Assembly: GCA_017428765.1 (NCBI GenBank)
Contig: JAFRQF010000028.1
Location: 1 to 64,000 of the forward strand
Direction: 5' to 3'
DNA length: 64,000 nt
Origin: Erysipelotrichaceae bacterium
GTDB taxonomy: Bacteria; Bacillota_I; Bacilli_A; Erysipelotrichales; Erysipelotrichaceae
This document shows positions 17,061 through 26,576 of the stretch, one piece after another. Under the pieces are notes generated by a model. That model had not been told where the DNA came from. It worked only from the letters and a program-made list of their open reading frames with translations, and searched no databases. The position numbers and the translations under genes were made by a program. Positions within the stretch are counted from its first letter, which is position 1, and the number at the start of each line of letters is the position of its first letter.

Positions 17061-20000
17061 ATGAAAAAGACTCAGACTCTGGACCATCTGCGCAACATAC
17101 GCAAACAGTTCGTTTCCTGGCTGTCGATCATCATCATCTCGATGCTGGCGGTGGTCGCCTTTTTAGGCATCCGCTTTACGGCAGGATCCCTGCAGGAAAA
17201 CATCAACAGCTTCTATAAGGAAAGCGGCTATCGCGATCTGCAGATCCTATCGACGCTCCGCTTTTCGCAAGACGACCTGAAACAGATACAAAACCTTGAC
17301 GGCGTTGAAAAGGCGGAAGGAAATTATTCTTATGTGACCCTCGTCAAGACCGGCCGATCCTCACGCAATGCGACATTCTTAAGTCTCAGCGATTCCATCA
17401 ACGTCCCGCGTCTGATCTCAGGAAACCTTCCGGTCAAAGACAACGAATGTCTGATCGAAGAAGGTGTCGCCGATCAATTAGGCGTGAAGATCGGCGATAT
17501 CCTGTATACCGATCAGACCCCGTACCTGAAACAGAACATCTTCACTATCAGCGGCATCTGCATCCACCCCGACCACGTTGCCAAGCTGATGGACAATGCC
17601 AGCAACAACTACGTTCTGATCGACAGATCGATCTTCAACGAAGAAGAAGACGGCTATGATCACAGCTACTCCAGCATCGAGGTGCGCTTCACCGATACCG
17701 AGAAAAGAGATGCTTTCTCGAATGCGTATTTTGACAGCATCGGATCCAAACAGAAAAGCATCGAAGACCTCTCTGATACAAGGGCAAAGCTTCGCTATGA
17801 CCAGGTCATCGGCAAGATGAACGATGCCATAGATGAGAATCAGGCAAAACTCGATGAGGCAAAGGCCCAGCTCGACGAGGCAAGAAAACTGCTCGACGAG
17901 AACCAGGCCGAGATCGCAAAGAACGAGAAGAAGCTCGCTTCTTCCTATACACAATTGAAAAACGGCAAAGCCCAGCTCGACGAAGGCAAGAAGACCCTCG
18001 ACCAGGTGGGCGGACAGCTCGCCGGTGCGGAACAGGAACTTGATAAGGCTTCCGAGCAGCTCGACGATGCCAAACGCCAGCTCACCGAAGGCTATCAGTC
18101 CTTCATCGATATCCGAAACGCCATGCGCTCGATCATCGAAGAAAACGATCCGGAAGCAGCCGCAAAGATCAACTGGGTCAAGGATGATTCCTTCGATGTC
18201 GATGACAGGGAGCTCTCCATGAAGAACTTCCCGATCACCGAAGACTTCCGCCTTGACTGCACCATGGAAGAAAATTTCGATCAGCTGCGCGACTTCCTTC
18301 TTCAGTTTGTTAAGGATGAGGAACAGGCGGGATACATCAATGACGCTACCGAACTGTTCAAAGAAAACCAAGGTGCCAACAAAGCCAGGGAATGGGAAGA
18401 CGGCCACATAAAGTATCTGGCCGGCAAAGTCGAATATTCCGAAGCCTACGGTACATACAAGAGCGCCTACCGCTCCTTCGTACAGGGTCTGGAAGAGTAT
18501 GAAGCCAAGATGGCCGAATACGAAGAAGGCATGGCCGCCTATCGAAGAGGCCATATCGCCCTGAACAAGGCAAAAGATGAGATCGCTGCCAAAGAAGAAG
18601 AATATGCCGCCAAGCTCTCAGAATATGAAGACGGCGTCAAAGCGATACAGCAGGCTCGAGAAAGGATCAGCCAGATCCCGGAAAACCGCTGGATCTTATT
18701 CAATATCAAAGGAAATGCCTCCTACGTCTTCTCCAAGTCTCTGACGGAAAACTTCAGCGGCATCTCCGTTACCTTCTCCCTATTGTTTGTCGTCATCGGT
18801 GCCTTAGTCATCTATGCGACCGTCGGCAAGACGATCGACGAACAAAGGACACAGGTCGGTACCACCAAGGCCTTAGGTTTCTTCAATTCCGAGATCATGT
18901 GCAAGTATATGGTCTTCGGTCTTTCCGCATCGGTCATCGGTGTGGTATCCGGCATCCTGTTATCCTATTATGCGTTATTAAGATACACGGTAAGATCCCA
19001 GGCGACCTACTTCCACCTTGGCCAGCTGCGCCGTTACTTTGAACCGGTACCGGTAGCCATCGTAGCGATCGCCGCACTGCTGCTGACGATCGCGGCAGTC
19101 TACCTGGCATGCAGCCGTCTGGTGAAACAGCCGGCAAGGATCCTGATGCAGGACTCCGCTCCGCCGACCTTCAAAGGATCGAAAAACGCGAAGGCATCCT
19201 CGGGATCTTTGTATTCCAAACTGATCCTGCGCAACATGTTATCCGACCCGAAGCGGGTATTCGTCACCATCGTTTCGATCGCCGGATCCTGCGCACTGAT
19301 CTTCATCGGTCTGACCATCTTACATTCGATCTCCTCGGCATCGACCTTGCAGTTCGACTATATCAACCGCTACGATTTCCAGGTCGATTACGACTCCAGC
19401 ATCAATGAAAAAGCGGAAGAACAGATCGAAGCGATATTGAACGATTGCGAAGCGAAATTCATCAAAGTAAGGATCGCCAACGTGGCCTTCCTCAACGAAG
19501 ACGAACTCGATTCCTGCCGTTTCCTGATCGGTGACTTAAGTGAACTCAACGACTATATCCTGATCACCGACACCAAGACAAAGAAGCCGATGACTCTGGA
19601 TAAGGAAGGGGTCTATGTCACGATCAAAGCCAACGAAACGGCGCATTATACGGAAAAAGGAAAGATCACGGTCTTCGATGAGATCATGAACTCCTATGAT
19701 GCCGATGTGGCCGATGACTTCATGTTATATGCCGCAAGGATCTTCTTAATGTCCCGTGACACCTATGAAAAGGTCTATGGCAAAGAGCCGATCGATTCGC
19801 AATATCTCGTGAAGATCGATGAGACCGTATCGGAAAGCACGAAAGAAAAGCTGCTTGCCTTGGACGGCGTCAACGGCATCGTCCCATCTGACCGTGACAG
19901 AGGTGACTTCAACGATTTCGTCTCCCTTGCCAGAGCGATGGTCATCTTGCTTACTGCGATGGCCTTTGCGATGGCCTACTTCATACTGCTGAACCTGGTC

Positions 20001-20312
20001 AACATGTTCATCAACCAGAAGAAACGTGAACTGACCATCATGCGTATCAACGGCTTCACCGTAAAAGAAGTCAAGAACTACGTCGGAAAGGAACTCATCC
20101 TGACCACGGCGATCGGTATCCTGCTGGGTCTTCCGTTAGGTGCCTTCATGGCCTATAAGATCATCCTGTTATTGGAGAATACCAACTGCTTCGATCGAAG
20201 CATCTACTATCCGGGCGGTGCGATCGCTGCCGCCGTTACGGCTCTGTTTTCCTTCCTGATCGCCCAATCGGCACTTCGCAAGGTCAAGGATCTCAAACTG
20301 ACCGACATCTGA
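17061..20312 (+). CDS. Large FtsX-like ABC permease with an extracellular coiled coil
   Basis: 1083 residues. A first membrane helix (~19-40) is followed by a long extracytoplasmic region whose residues ~255-350 are a coiled coil of repeated LDEAKAQLDEA-type heptads, and further helical stretches to ~560. Three more helices (~575-690) complete the first FtsX unit; a second unit has a helix near 735, an external domain, and three helices at ~960-1075. This is a fused two-FtsX permease for the upstream GAF-ATPase. The family acts in mechanotransmission, lipoprotein or antimicrobial-peptide transport; the cargo here is unknown. Translational coupling with the ATPase is evident (one-base gap). 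Confidence 0.88.
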   Translation: MKKTQTLDHLRNIRKQFVSWLSIIIISMLAVVAFLGIRFTAGSLQENINSFYKESGYRDLQILSTLRFSQDDLKQIQNLDGVEKAEGNYSYVTLVKTGRSSRNATFLSLSDSINVPRLISGNLPVKDNECLIEEGVADQLGVKIGDILYTDQTPYLKQNIFTISGICIHPDHVAKLMDNASNNYVLIDRSIFNEEEDGYDHSYSSIEVRFTDTEKRDAFSNAYFDSIGSKQKSIEDLSDTRAKLRYDQVIGKMNDAIDENQAKLDEAKAQLDEARKLLDENQAEIAKNEKKLASSYTQLKNGKAQLDEGKKTLDQVGGQLAGAEQELDKASEQLDDAKRQLTEGYQSFIDIRNAMRSIIEENDPEAAAKINWVKDDSFDVDDRELSMKNFPITEDFRLDCTMEENFDQLRDFLLQFVKDEEQAGYINDATELFKENQGANKAREWEDGHIKYLAGKVEYSEAYGTYKSAYRSFVQGLEEYEAKMAEYEEGMAAYRRGHIALNKAKDEIAAKEEEYAAKLSEYEDGVKAIQQARERISQIPENRWILFNIKGNASYVFSKSLTENFSGISVTFSLLFVVIGALVIYATVGKTIDEQRTQVGTTKALGFFNSEIMCKYMVFGLSASVIGVVSGILLSYYALLRYTVRSQATYFHLGQLRRYFEPVPVAIVAIAALLLTIAAVYLACSRLVKQPARILMQDSAPPTFKGSKNAKASSGSLYSKLILRNMLSDPKRVFVTIVSIAGSCALIFIGLTILHSISSASTLQFDYINRYDFQVDYDSSINEKAEEQIEAILNDCEAKFIKVRIANVAFLNEDELDSCRFLIGDLSELNDYILITDTKTKKPMTLDKEGVYVTIKANETAHYTEKGKITVFDEIMNSYDADVADDFMLYAARIFLMSRDTYEKVYGKEPIDSQYLVKIDETVSESTKEKLLALDGVNGIVPSDRDRGDFNDFVSLARAMVILLTAMAFAMAYFILLNLVNMFINQKKRELTIMRINGFTVKEVKNYVGKELILTTAIGILLGLPLGAFMAYKIILLLENTNCFDRSIYYPGGAIAAAVTALFSFLIAQSALRKVKDLKLTDI

Positions 20313-20322
20313 TAACACACAT

Positions 20323-20348
20323 AAGCGTCGCTGCTGCGGCGCTTTTTC
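20323..20348 (+). terminator. Intrinsic terminator of the GAF-ABC operon
   Basis: AAGCGTCGC pairs with GCGGCGCTT (one T-G pair) around TGCT, followed by TTTTTC. Confidence 0.75.
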
Positions 20349-20415
20349 TTTATCCGAAATAAAAGACCATCCGCATCGCAGAACTTTGCGATACAGATGG
20401 CCTTTGTCATTTTGT

Positions 20416-21687
20416 TTAAGCTTTCAAATCTGTGGCGGTGACGCCTTCTTTGATCTCCATCGTATAGGTGATGCCAAGCTCCTTTGCCCACTCGATATAC
20501 TGTTCGACCTGTTTTTCATCCAGCATATCCGAAGAGATCAGGCCCTTCTGGCCGATCATATCATTGACGAACAGTTTGGTATAAAGGAAAGCACCCTGTC
20601 CGGTCAGATACATCTCGCCGGTCATCTTTGCCCTCTGGTAGGCTTCGATCAGACCCGGCGCATTCAGGTGCAGTTCGACCATGACATCCTTGCCGTCTTT
20701 TTTCCCATAGGCCTCGATGACGAATGCCCCGCCATCGGAAACGATGCCCTCATCGATGATCTGCCTGATCTGCTCAGGATCCTTCGGTGCCAGAGGCACA
20801 TGTTTCAGGATCACATCGTGCGGGATGATCTTCTCTCCGTCGACCTCTTCTTCCTCATAGGAAAGCAGACCGGAACGGTAAAGCGGTTCGGAGAACTGTA
20901 TGCCCAGTCCGCCGTATTTGAAGTAGGCGTTCCTGCAGCCCTTGAAGTATTTCTCACTGTTGAAAGCAACATAGACCGGCTCATCATGGGCATGTTCACA
21001 CAACATGACCGGAGCGTTATCATATTCCGGCCATTTTCTGTAGATCTTCCGGCTGAACGGCTTGGTGCGGATGATCTTGCCGTCTTCCAGGGCATAGGCA
21101 TCTTCCTGCATGTCTGCCAGAGCGACATCCGTCGACCACCAGAACGGAAGGAAACGCTTTGCCTCAACGCCTTCATAGACCATCATGTTCAAAGTATCGC
21201 AGCTGTCCAGTTCATTGACGCACTTTCTTGCCATGACGCACATGATGCCCGGCGCAGAGCCCGTGCCGATGATGGCTGTCGTATCGTTTTTCGCAAAGAT
21301 CTTGCCATATTCTTCATACATGTACTTTATGCCGGCCAGCCAGCGGTCATATTTATTCACATCCATGACTTCCGGAAGGTCCTCGACTGCCGCAAGGTCC
21401 TGATAGCAGCAGCCAAGCTCCATCGCTGCCTTCAGTACGTTGGCGCCGTATTCCAGAGGCATGACATTGACCAGAAGTTCGCAGCCCTTTGCCGCTTCCT
21501 TGACCTGTTCGAGATCCGATGCATCGACTCTTTTCGGCGTCCCTTTTTTCATCAGAGCACAGACCGCTTCCGCCGCTTTCAGATCATAATCACAGCAGAC
21601 CACTTCTTCAATATTCGGTTCCATATCGAGTTTTCTGCAGATCGTCGAACCCTGGGCTCCGCAGCCGCATACCATAACCTTTTTCAT
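20416..21687 (-). CDS. Saccharopine-dehydrogenase-family oxidoreductase
   Basis: 423 residues. The N-terminus MKKVMVCGCGAQGSTICRKL is a Rossmann NAD(P) site (GxGxxG), followed by VVCCDYDLKAAEAV with the acidic residue after strand two. NTTAIIGTGSAPGIMCVMAR-like sequence (DTTAIIGTGSAPGIM) marks the second domain of saccharopine reductase / carboxynorspermidine-synthase-like enzymes. It stands alone, with a terminator-free A+T-rich region on its 5' side. Substrate is not assigned: no lysine or polyamine genes are linked. Confidence 0.8.
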   Translation of the reverse strand: MKKVMVCGCGAQGSTICRKLDMEPNIEEVVCCDYDLKAAEAVCALMKKGTPKRVDASDLEQVKEAAKGCELLVNVMPLEYGANVLKAAMELGCCYQDLAAVEDLPEVMDVNKYDRWLAGIKYMYEEYGKIFAKNDTTAIIGTGSAPGIMCVMARKCVNELDSCDTLNMMVYEGVEAKRFLPFWWSTDVALADMQEDAYALEDGKIIRTKPFSRKIYRKWPEYDNAPVMLCEHAHDEPVYVAFNSEKYFKGCRNAYFKYGGLGIQFSEPLYRSGLLSYEEEEVDGEKIIPHDVILKHVPLAPKDPEQIRQIIDEGIVSDGGAFVIEAYGKKDGKDVMVELHLNAPGLIEAYQRAKMTGEMYLTGQGAFLYTKLFVNDMIGQKGLISSDMLDEKQVEQYIEWAKELGITYTMEIKEGVTATDLKA

Positions 21688-21858
21688 AATAAGACCTCAC
21701 CTTATAATCTGTTTTTTTATCGTTATTATTATAGAAGAAAACACCGATTTGTATACCGGTGTTTTCATTTTTCTTATCTGTTTTTATCCTCTTTCGTTCA
21801 GGAAGTTCATGATCCGTATTTCCTGCCGCTGATCCTTTTATCGGAAAAACCGATATTT

Positions 21859-22878
21859 TTATTTGAACAATGATTTGTGATAGTTTATCAGTTCTTCGAT
21901 CAAAGGACGAATACCTTCGATCTCGCTTTCTTTTCTTGTCTCGATGGAGTATCGCTTCCCCGACTCATAGACCATGTAGAGATCAAGAGACAGCGTCTTT
22001 GAATCCTCTTCTTCATCGAAGGTCGTTTTGTCACCCAAACCAAAATAACCATCTTCGTGGTTGCCGTAATTGTCTGCCTTGTGGTCATATCTGCTGAAGT
22101 TATATCTTCTTCTGACATCGGTCTTTGCGATGATCTTTGTCAGATCTTCAAAATAGGATTCCGGGAATTCGATGTATTTCTCTTTGAGCTGCCTTCCTTT
22201 GACCGTATCATAGACGGAATACTGCAATACGAGTTTCTTTCCGTTCTCACTTTTCTTATCGCTGATATAGATGTCGGATAATTCCGTCTCTTTCCCGTCT
22301 TCTTCAAACGAGAGACGGAACCGGTTCATCAATGAATCATCTTCTTCCGGATAAAGTGCCGTATTCCCCTTTTCTGCCAGGTGATCCGCAATGGCATCAT
22401 AAAGTTTCTCGCTCCAGATCGCATAAGGATTGTTATCCATCGTAAACTCGATCTTTTCCCCTGATTTATATGTCAGCAGAAAACGTCTCGCCTGGTACTC
22501 GGGGGCGATACCGGCCGTCACATCATAAACACCGTTGTATCTGACCAGATCGTTTTCTTCAACGACCTGCTGAATCTTCGATAAGAGCTTTTCATCCGCA
22601 GCGTCTTTCACACCGCTGTTAAGCTCTGAAATGACCATTTCACCGTTTTCTTCATAGATCTGAAAATGAAAATCATGGTTCTCATCCCCGTAATAACGCT
22701 CTGCGATATATACGGCGATATCGCCAGAAGCGATATCTGAAGATTCGATCGTCTTTGGCGCATCGGGATCTTCTTTGCGGATGTTTTCACCATCCAGCGG
22801 CTCTTCTATGACTTCATCGTTTTTATCCTTGCAGCCGAAAAGGCCAAACAGCAATACACTGCCAAGCAACAGTTTCAT
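21859..22878 (-). CDS. Lipoprotein of unknown function
   Basis: 339 residues from the ATG at 22876-22878, seven bases after GGGAG. The N-terminus MKLLLGSVLLFGLFGCKDKN is a short lipoprotein signal with lipobox LFGC. An acidic linker follows, then a mature domain with two similar halves around TYKSGEKIEFTMDNNPYAI and VYESGKRYSIETRKESEIEG, which look like a repeated beta-rich unit. No catalytic motif recognised. It lies behind the ABC exporter pair on the same strand but 187 bases away. Confidence 0.7.
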   Translation of the reverse strand: MKLLLGSVLLFGLFGCKDKNDEVIEEPLDGENIRKEDPDAPKTIESSDIASGDIAVYIAERYYGDENHDFHFQIYEENGEMVISELNSGVKDAADEKLLSKIQQVVEENDLVRYNGVYDVTAGIAPEYQARRFLLTYKSGEKIEFTMDNNPYAIWSEKLYDAIADHLAEKGNTALYPEEDDSLMNRFRLSFEEDGKETELSDIYISDKKSENGKKLVLQYSVYDTVKGRQLKEKYIEFPESYFEDLTKIIAKTDVRRRYNFSRYDHKADNYGNHEDGYFGLGDKTTFDEEEDSKTLSLDLYMVYESGKRYSIETRKESEIEGIRPLIEELINYHKSLFK

Positions 22879-23064
22879 GATCCTACTCCCTTTCCTATGC
22901 ATGATTTCCTTTCTCAAGATGAACGATCTTCTTTTCAATTCTATTCTATCATCGATGTCTTTCTTTTCTTTCTTACTGCTGCCGCACGAATACATCCGTC
23001 CTTCGTTTGTAACAGATCCGGCATATAGAAAGATCCTGGAATCTCCGGGATCCATATCGTTTCT

Positions 23065-24795
23065 TTATTCGACCGGCGCAAACTGCGAATTGTAGAGCTT
23101 GCTGTAGAAACCGTTTTTTGCCATCAGCTCTTCATGTTTTCCCTGTTCGATGATCTTCCCTTCGTTCATGACCAGGATCTGATCGGCATTGCGAATCGTG
23201 GAAAGACGATGCGCCACCACGAAGGATGTCCTTCCTTTCATCAGGGCATTGAATGCCTCCTGAATCTGCAGTTCGGTCCTGGTATCGATGGAAGAAGTCG
23301 CCTCATCCAGTATCAGCATCGGCGGCATCTTCAACATGACCCTTGTGATGCAAAGAAGCTGTTTCTGACCCTGGGAGAGCGAATCGTCATCGATGACCGT
23401 ATCGAGACCCTTAGGCAGCCTTCGTATGAATTCATAGCTGTGTGCCTTCTTTGCGGCAGCGATGATCTCTTCATCGGTCGCATCGCTCTTGCCGAAAGCG
23501 ATGTTTTCTCTGACGGTCGCCTTCTTTAACCAGGTCTCCTGTAAGACCATGCCGTAGTTTCTTCGCAGGGATGGTCTTGAGATCTCTTTGATCTTATTGC
23601 CGTCGACTTTGATGTCACCGCTGTCCGTATCATAGAAGCGCATCAGCAGATTGATCAGCGTCGTCTTGCCACAGCCCGTCGGACCGACGATCGCGATCGA
23701 CATGCCCGGATCGGCATGGAAATTGAAATCTTCGATGAGCTTGCGGTCTTTCCTGTAAGAAAAATAAACATGGTCGATATCGATCGAACCTTTCGCATCT
23801 TTTAATTCCGCTTCCGGATCCGGACTTAATTCCTCCGCTTCCAGCAGTTCGAAGATCCTCGCCCCGCAGGAAAGGGAATTCTGAAGCTCCGTCACCACGG
23901 AAGAGATGTCGTTGAACGGTTTGGTATATTGATTCGCATAGGACAGTAAGACGCTCAGATCGCCGATGCTTAACTGTCCGGCGATGATCTTGAAGGCACA
24001 GGCAAGGGCGACGATCGCATAGATCACATTGTTGACCGCTCTGGTGGACGGGTTGGTCAAAGATGAGAAGAACGTCGCACCCTGGGATGCTTCCCTGAGG
24101 TCTTTGTTCAATACGGCAAATCTTTCGGAAGCCGTGTTTTCATAAGCGAAAGCACGGATGAGCTTTTCATTGGAGACCATCTCATTGATCAGAGCCGTTT
24201 GTTTGCCTCTGGCCTTGTTCTGTGCCTCGAACATCGTATAGGACCTTGAAGCGATGAAACGGGCGACCAGGAAACTCAACGGGGTCAGAGCCAGCACGAT
24301 CAGAGTGATCATCGTATCCTTGCTTAACATGAAATAGAACGTGACGACGATCGTCACGACCCCGGCAAAGAGCTGATTAAAGCCCAATAAGAGTCCTTCC
24401 GAGAGCTGGTCGGCATCGCCGATGACCCGCTGCAGGATGTCACCTGCCGGATGGCTGTCAAGATAGGACAAAGGCAGTGCCTGTATCTTTCGGATCGCCT
24501 TCTTGCGTATGTCTTCAATGACCTTATAACTGATGCGGTTGTTGATGACGGACATCAGATAGGTAAATAATGAAGAGACCAACACGATCAGGATGACCTG
24601 TTTCGTATAGGTGATCAGCGAGACATGATCGATGTTCTTGAGATCGGCCAGGCAGTCGATCATCTTGCCAAACAGGACCGGCACATACATCTGCATCACG
24701 ACGGCCAGTGCCGATAAGAAAAGCGACAGCAAAAGCATCGGCAGATATTTGCCGATCATCTTCAGTAACTTTTTCAATACGCTCGTGCCGTTCAT
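23065..24795 (-). CDS. ABC exporter half-transporter (subunit 2)
   Basis: 576 residues: an N-terminal six-helix exporter domain (~15-320) and an ATPase with Walker A IVGPTGCGKTTL, signature DSLSQGQKQLLCITR, Walker B MLILDEATSSID and HRLSTIRNAD. The signature reads LSQGQ instead of LSGGQ, a change frequent in one partner of heterodimeric exporters. It starts inside the previous gene's stop (four-base overlap), so the two are certainly cotranscribed. Likely exports drugs, peptides or lipids. Confidence 0.92.
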   Translation of the reverse strand: MNGTSVLKKLLKMIGKYLPMLLLSLFLSALAVVMQMYVPVLFGKMIDCLADLKNIDHVSLITYTKQVILIVLVSSLFTYLMSVINNRISYKVIEDIRKKAIRKIQALPLSYLDSHPAGDILQRVIGDADQLSEGLLLGFNQLFAGVVTIVVTFYFMLSKDTMITLIVLALTPLSFLVARFIASRSYTMFEAQNKARGKQTALINEMVSNEKLIRAFAYENTASERFAVLNKDLREASQGATFFSSLTNPSTRAVNNVIYAIVALACAFKIIAGQLSIGDLSVLLSYANQYTKPFNDISSVVTELQNSLSCGARIFELLEAEELSPDPEAELKDAKGSIDIDHVYFSYRKDRKLIEDFNFHADPGMSIAIVGPTGCGKTTLINLLMRFYDTDSGDIKVDGNKIKEISRPSLRRNYGMVLQETWLKKATVRENIAFGKSDATDEEIIAAAKKAHSYEFIRRLPKGLDTVIDDDSLSQGQKQLLCITRVMLKMPPMLILDEATSSIDTRTELQIQEAFNALMKGRTSFVVAHRLSTIRNADQILVMNEGKIIEQGKHEELMAKNGFYSKLYNSQFAPVE

Positions 24796-26525
24796 GAAGC
24801 CTGCTCCTTCGGGAATTGCGAATAGTAGATCTCCTGATATACCTCACAGTCTTTCATCAGCTGTTCATGATTTCCTGAACCAACGAGCTTTCCGTCATCG
24901 ACGACCAGGATCGTGTCACAGTGTCTGACGCTGGAGCTTCTTTGCGAAACGATGAACACCGTCATGTCTTTCAGGGCTGCCAGCCCCTGGCGGAGCTTGA
25001 GATCGGTCGCAAAATCCAGTGCCGAAGCGCTGTCATCGAGGATCAGGATGGACGGTTTCTTTACCAGTGCTCTGGCAATGGTCAGACGCTGCCGCTGTCC
25101 GCCGGAAAGGTTCCTTCCGCCCTGTTCGATATGGGCATTAAGGCCTCCGTCTTTCTTCATGGCGAAGTCATAGCCCTGGGCGATCTTCAGTGCCTCACAA
25201 AGTTCTTCGTCATCCGCATCTTCATTACCAAGTTTCAAATTGTCGCGGATGTTTCCTTCAAACAGGATGGCCTTCTGCGGGACGACGCCGATCAAAGAGA
25301 TCAGCTGTTCTTTGGAGTATTCTTTTACATCATGGCCAAAGACTTCCACGCTTCCTTTTCTCACATCATAGAAGCGCGGGATCAGATTGACGATCGAAGA
25401 TTTGCCCGAACCGGTCGCACCGATGATGCCGATATGCTGGCCTTTCAAAGCGGTGAAGCTGATATCCTCTAAAGCATCTTCACTTGTCTCATCATAGGAG
25501 AAACTGACATCATGGAAGCTGACGGCAGTCTCTGTCTTTTCCGTTTCAAGATCATTTTCTCCATAGACCATCTCGTTTTGGATCGCCAGGACATCGGAAA
25601 CCCTGTTTGCGCAAGCCAGTGACTTGTTGATGGTGATGATCAGAGAGGCCATCTTGATCAGCTCGACGATGATCTGGGCCATGTAATTGTATAAAGCGAC
25701 GACGTCACCCTGCTGTAACAGCCCTGCCTCCACGCGAATTGCGGAGCGGGAGATCAGGATGACTGTCGCCAGGTTGATCAGGATGTAGGTGATCGGATTC
25801 ATCAATGCCGAAAGACGGCCGACCAGGACATTGATCCTGGTCAATGCGTCAGAGTCCGCATCGAAGGAAGCGATCTCGTCTTTCTCCTTGAGGAAAGCCC
25901 GGATGACCCGTACACCGCCGAGGTCTTCACGAAGGTTCGATAAAAGCTTATCGAGAGCCATCTGTGCCTTTTCGAATAACGGTATGCTTTTTAACATGAT
26001 CGTAAAGACGGCCAGACATAAAAGCGGGATGGCAATCGCAAAGATCAGGGCCAGTTTCACATCGATCGTGAAAGCCATGATCATCGCACCGAAGACGATG
26101 AACGGGCTGCGTAACAGAAGACGCAGTGCCAGGTTGACACCGGTCTGCATCTGGTTGATATCGGAAGTAAGTCTTGTGATCAAAGTTCCCGTACCCAGTT
26201 TGTCCAGCTGCCGGTAGGAGAACGTCGCGATATGATCGAACAGCGATTGTCGTAAATCGGAGGCAAAGCCGATGGATGCCTTGGCGGCAAAGTACTGGGC
26301 AACAAAGGAAAAGCCCATGCCGGCAACTGCCAGAACGATCAGGAAGATGAAATCCCGGATCAGGATGTTATGTCCGGAAGCCATAAGCCCCTGATCGATG
26401 ATGTCCGCTATGACTAACGGCACGATCAGATCCATCAAAGCTTCCAGCAATTTAAAAAAGGGAGCGATCAAAGCTTCCTTCTTATAAGCCTTCAGATAAA
26501 CGGTCAGTCTTTTCATCCTCATCAT
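24792..26525 (-). CDS. ABC exporter half-transporter (subunit 1)
   Basis: About 577 residues: six-helix exporter domain then an ATPase with Walker A IIGATGSGKSSIV, signature GRNLSGGQRQRLTIARAL, Walker B ILILDDSASALDF. Asp rather than Glu follows the Walker B Asp (LDDSAS), the degenerate catalytic position typical of one member of heterodimeric pairs such as BmrCD/LmrCD; the partner (23065-24795) keeps Glu. ATGs at 26525, 26522 and 26516 are all possible. A TTG at 26538-26540 follows GGAGG, but that GGAGG belongs to the terminator of the preceding gene. Confidence 0.9.
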   Translation of the reverse strand: MMRMKRLTVYLKAYKKEALIAPFFKLLEALMDLIVPLVIADIIDQGLMASGHNILIRDFIFLIVLAVAGMGFSFVAQYFAAKASIGFASDLRQSLFDHIATFSYRQLDKLGTGTLITRLTSDINQMQTGVNLALRLLLRSPFIVFGAMIMAFTIDVKLALIFAIAIPLLCLAVFTIMLKSIPLFEKAQMALDKLLSNLREDLGGVRVIRAFLKEKDEIASFDADSDALTRINVLVGRLSALMNPITYILINLATVILISRSAIRVEAGLLQQGDVVALYNYMAQIIVELIKMASLIITINKSLACANRVSDVLAIQNEMVYGENDLETEKTETAVSFHDVSFSYDETSEDALEDISFTALKGQHIGIIGATGSGKSSIVNLIPRFYDVRKGSVEVFGHDVKEYSKEQLISLIGVVPQKAILFEGNIRDNLKLGNEDADDEELCEALKIAQGYDFAMKKDGGLNAHIEQGGRNLSGGQRQRLTIARALVKKPSILILDDSASALDFATDLKLRQGLAALKDMTVFIVSQRSSSVRHCDTILVVDDGKLVGSGNHEQLMKDCEVYQEIYYSQFPKEQAS

Positions 26526-26540
26526 TGTAACACAGAACAA

Positions 26541-26569
26541 AAAAGCCTCCGTAATCGCACAGAAGGCTT
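26541..26569 (-). terminator. Intrinsic terminator after the Na/Pi gene
   Basis: AAGGCTT and AAGCCT-type arms (GCCTTCTG ... CGGAGGC on the minus strand) followed by TTTTTTG. It lies only about 15 bases upstream of the ABC exporter start. Confidence 0.65.
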
Positions 26570-26576
26570 CTATGAA

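Noticed and set aside
20386..21873. Long rightward open frame of 495 codons
   Set aside because: It is a mirror of the saccharopine-dehydrogenase-like gene; composition and lack of motifs show it is a shadow.
26538..26540. TTG start for the ABC exporter after GGAGG
   Set aside because: The GGAGG is the 3' arm of the Na/Pi terminator; an ATG 15 bases downstream is more likely, though not certain.
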